Assembly (NCBI RefSeq): GCF_002802985.1
Contig: NZ_NVPT01000045.1
Coordinates: 1-32,288 of the forward strand
Direction: 5' to 3'
Source of the DNA: Geodermatophilus chilensis
GTDB taxonomy: Bacteria > Actinomycetota > Actinomycetes > Mycobacteriales > Geodermatophilaceae
DNA: 32,288 nt
Shown: positions 30,915-32,288 of the stretch, in pieces
Layout of the letters: each line of letters starts with the position of its first letter
Position numbering within the stretch: position 1 is the first letter of the stretch
Made by a program: the position numbers and the translations under genes
Notes under the pieces: model-generated
What the model was told of the DNA's origin: nothing
The model's database searches: none
The model's input: the letters and a program-made list of their open reading frames with translations, nothing else

Positions 30915-32159
30915 AGCGGCGGTTGGCGCTCTTCTCCGCCTCGGCCAGCCACTCGCGGCGGGTGGCGAGGTTGGCCCTGGCCTCCTCGATCCGCCGGGCG
31001 TCACCGGCGGCCTCGGCCTTGGCCAGCTGCTCCTCGGCCTTGGTGACCGCCTGCCGCATCGAGGTGACCATCGGGTTCTCCGGGGCCACCCGCGGGCGGG
31101 AGGTGTCGACGGCGCCGCGGATGCGCTGCTCGACGGCCTGCATCCGGTCCTCCAGCTGGCGTATCGCGCCGCGCGGCACGTGGCCGATGGCGTCGTAGCG
31201 CTCCTGCAGCTTGCGCAGCAGGTTCTGGGCTCCGCGCAGGTCGCTCGACGGGTCGAGCTTCTCGGCCTCGGCGAGGATCTCCTCCTTGGCCTGCTGGTTG
31301 GCGAGCTGCTCGGCGTTGCGGGCCTTGTCCGACTCGGCGCGCGCGGTGAAGAAGACGTCCTGCGCCGCGCGGAACTGCTTCCACAGGTCGTCGTCGCCGT
31401 CGCGGCCGATGCGCGGGACGGCCTTCCACCGGTCCATCAGGCTGCGCATCGCGGCACTCGTCGGGCCCCACTCGGTGGACGTCGAGAGCCGCTGCGCCTC
31501 GGCGATCAGCTCCTGCTTGGCCGCCCGGGCCTCGCCGCGCTGGGCGTCGAGGGCGGCGAAGTGCGCACCCCGGCGGCGACCGAAGGCGTCACGGGCGGCG
31601 GCGAACCGGCTCCACAGCGCCTCGTCGGTCTTGCGGTCGATCCCGCGGATGGTCTTCCACTCCTCGACGATGGCCTTGAGCCGGTCGCCGGCGGCCTTCC
31701 ACGAGGTGGACTCGGCGGCGATCTGCTCGGCCTCGGCGGCCAGCCCCTCCTTGCGGGCGACCTGCGCGGCCCGGGCGGCGGCCTTCTCCGCCCGCGACTC
31801 GGCGGCCGCGGAGTTGGCGGTCCCGACCATGGCGCGGGCGCGGGCGGCCAGCCCGTCCAGGTCGCCGACGGCGGCGGCGGTGGGGATCGACTCGGCCAGC
31901 GCCTGTGCCTTGGCCTTGATCTCGCGGGGGTTGCCGGTGTGCGCCCGCAGCCGCGCCTCGAGCAGCGACACCTCCGTGGCCAGGTCGTCGTAGCGGCGGG
32001 CGTAGTGGGCCAGCCCGGCCGCCGGGTCACCGGCCTGCCACGAGCCGACGGCGCGCTCGCCCTCGGCGGTGCGGACGTAGACGGTCCCGTCGTCGTCCAC
32101 CCGGCCCCACTGCGCGGGGTCGGAGGCGGGGCCGGCGTCCGCCGGCCCCGCCCCCCCAC
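30913..32159 (-). CDS. DUF349 domain-containing protein, 5' end truncated by the contig end
   Basis: At least 415 residues are visible. The gene encodes an all-alpha protein of repeated ~70-residue DUF349 three-helix units: WGPTSAAMRSLMDRWKAVPR, WKAAGDRLKAIVEEWKTIRG and similar segments, with conserved RF/LW pairs such as EALWSRFAAARDAFGRRR. A C-terminal coiled coil rich in Ala/Glu/Arg ends it. The frame stays open upstream of GTG 32098-32100 with sensible sequence (ASDPAQWGRVDDDGTVYVRT), which fits the usual N-terminal region of actinobacterial members. So that GTG is probably not the true start and the beginning lies beyond the window. Function is unknown; distant relatives include a cell-wall and chromosome-associated group. 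Confidence 0.85.
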
Positions 32160-32288
32160 CCGTCTCCTATACACAGTCGGACCTGGCCCCGAATCCTTAC
32201 TTATTCATTTCGGTGGTGCCCGCCTGTCTACCAACAACTATAGTACTGTGCATCAACCCTCGCATCGCATCCTACTGCATCTAGTAGT
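32160..32288. other. Probable adapter read-through / low-quality sequence
   Basis: Bases 32160-32178 match the reverse complement of the Tn5 mosaic end (CTGTCTCTTATACACATCT) at 14 of 19 positions, including 14 of the first 16. The following ~110 bases fall abruptly to about half GC and have no coding or repeat structure. This looks like error-rich read-through past the library adapter and not genomic DNA. I see no gene here. Confidence 0.75.

Overview
The window is high-GC DNA (above 70% by eye) from an actinobacterium. The DUF3046-recA-recX block with an actinobacterial SOS box, a full-length Lhr helicase, an Nei2-type glycosylase, an aa3 oxidase subunit I and a gluABCD glutamate-type importer next to miaB all fit. 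Geodermatophilaceae (Blastococcus, Geodermatophilus or Modestobacter) is my guess from gene style only; no database was searched. The first 19 bases and the last ~130 bases look like Tn5/Nextera library sequence, so this is probably a whole draft contig with artefactual ends.

Layout. (1) 119-9100: housekeeping and stress genes, namely a PfkB kinase with a GNAT acetyltransferase, PspA, Nei2, a monooxygenase-domain membrane protein and the large helicase Lhr. A GC-rich mosaic repeat fills the 3'-end intergenic gaps here and recurs between miaB and the DUF349 gene. (2) 9610-18564: a catabolic locus on the + strand. It has a GntR/FCD regulator, a complete five-gene peptide/nickel-type ABC importer (substrate-binding lipoprotein, two permeases, two ATPases), a gamma-glutamyltransferase-family Ntn hydrolase and a TauE/SafE-type exporter. 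Most genes overlap by 4 nt. The same TTGTATAC word lies upstream of both the regulator and the importer operon. (3) 18666-21101: an acyl-CoA dehydrogenase and an MFS transporter. (4) 21258-23341: DUF3046, recA and recX, with a LexA box before recA. (5) 23544-29225, minus strand: ctaD, a small unknown gene, and gluD, gluC, gluB, gluA. (6) miaB, then a DUF349 gene truncated by the contig end.

The most interesting part is the 9.6-18.6 kb locus. It reads as a self-contained import, hydrolysis and export unit under one regulator. The hydrolase keeps the Ntn nucleophile Thr but, in my manual alignment from memory, lacks the Arg and Asp that bind the gamma-glutamyl group in classical GGT. Its substrate is therefore probably not glutathione and is unknown.
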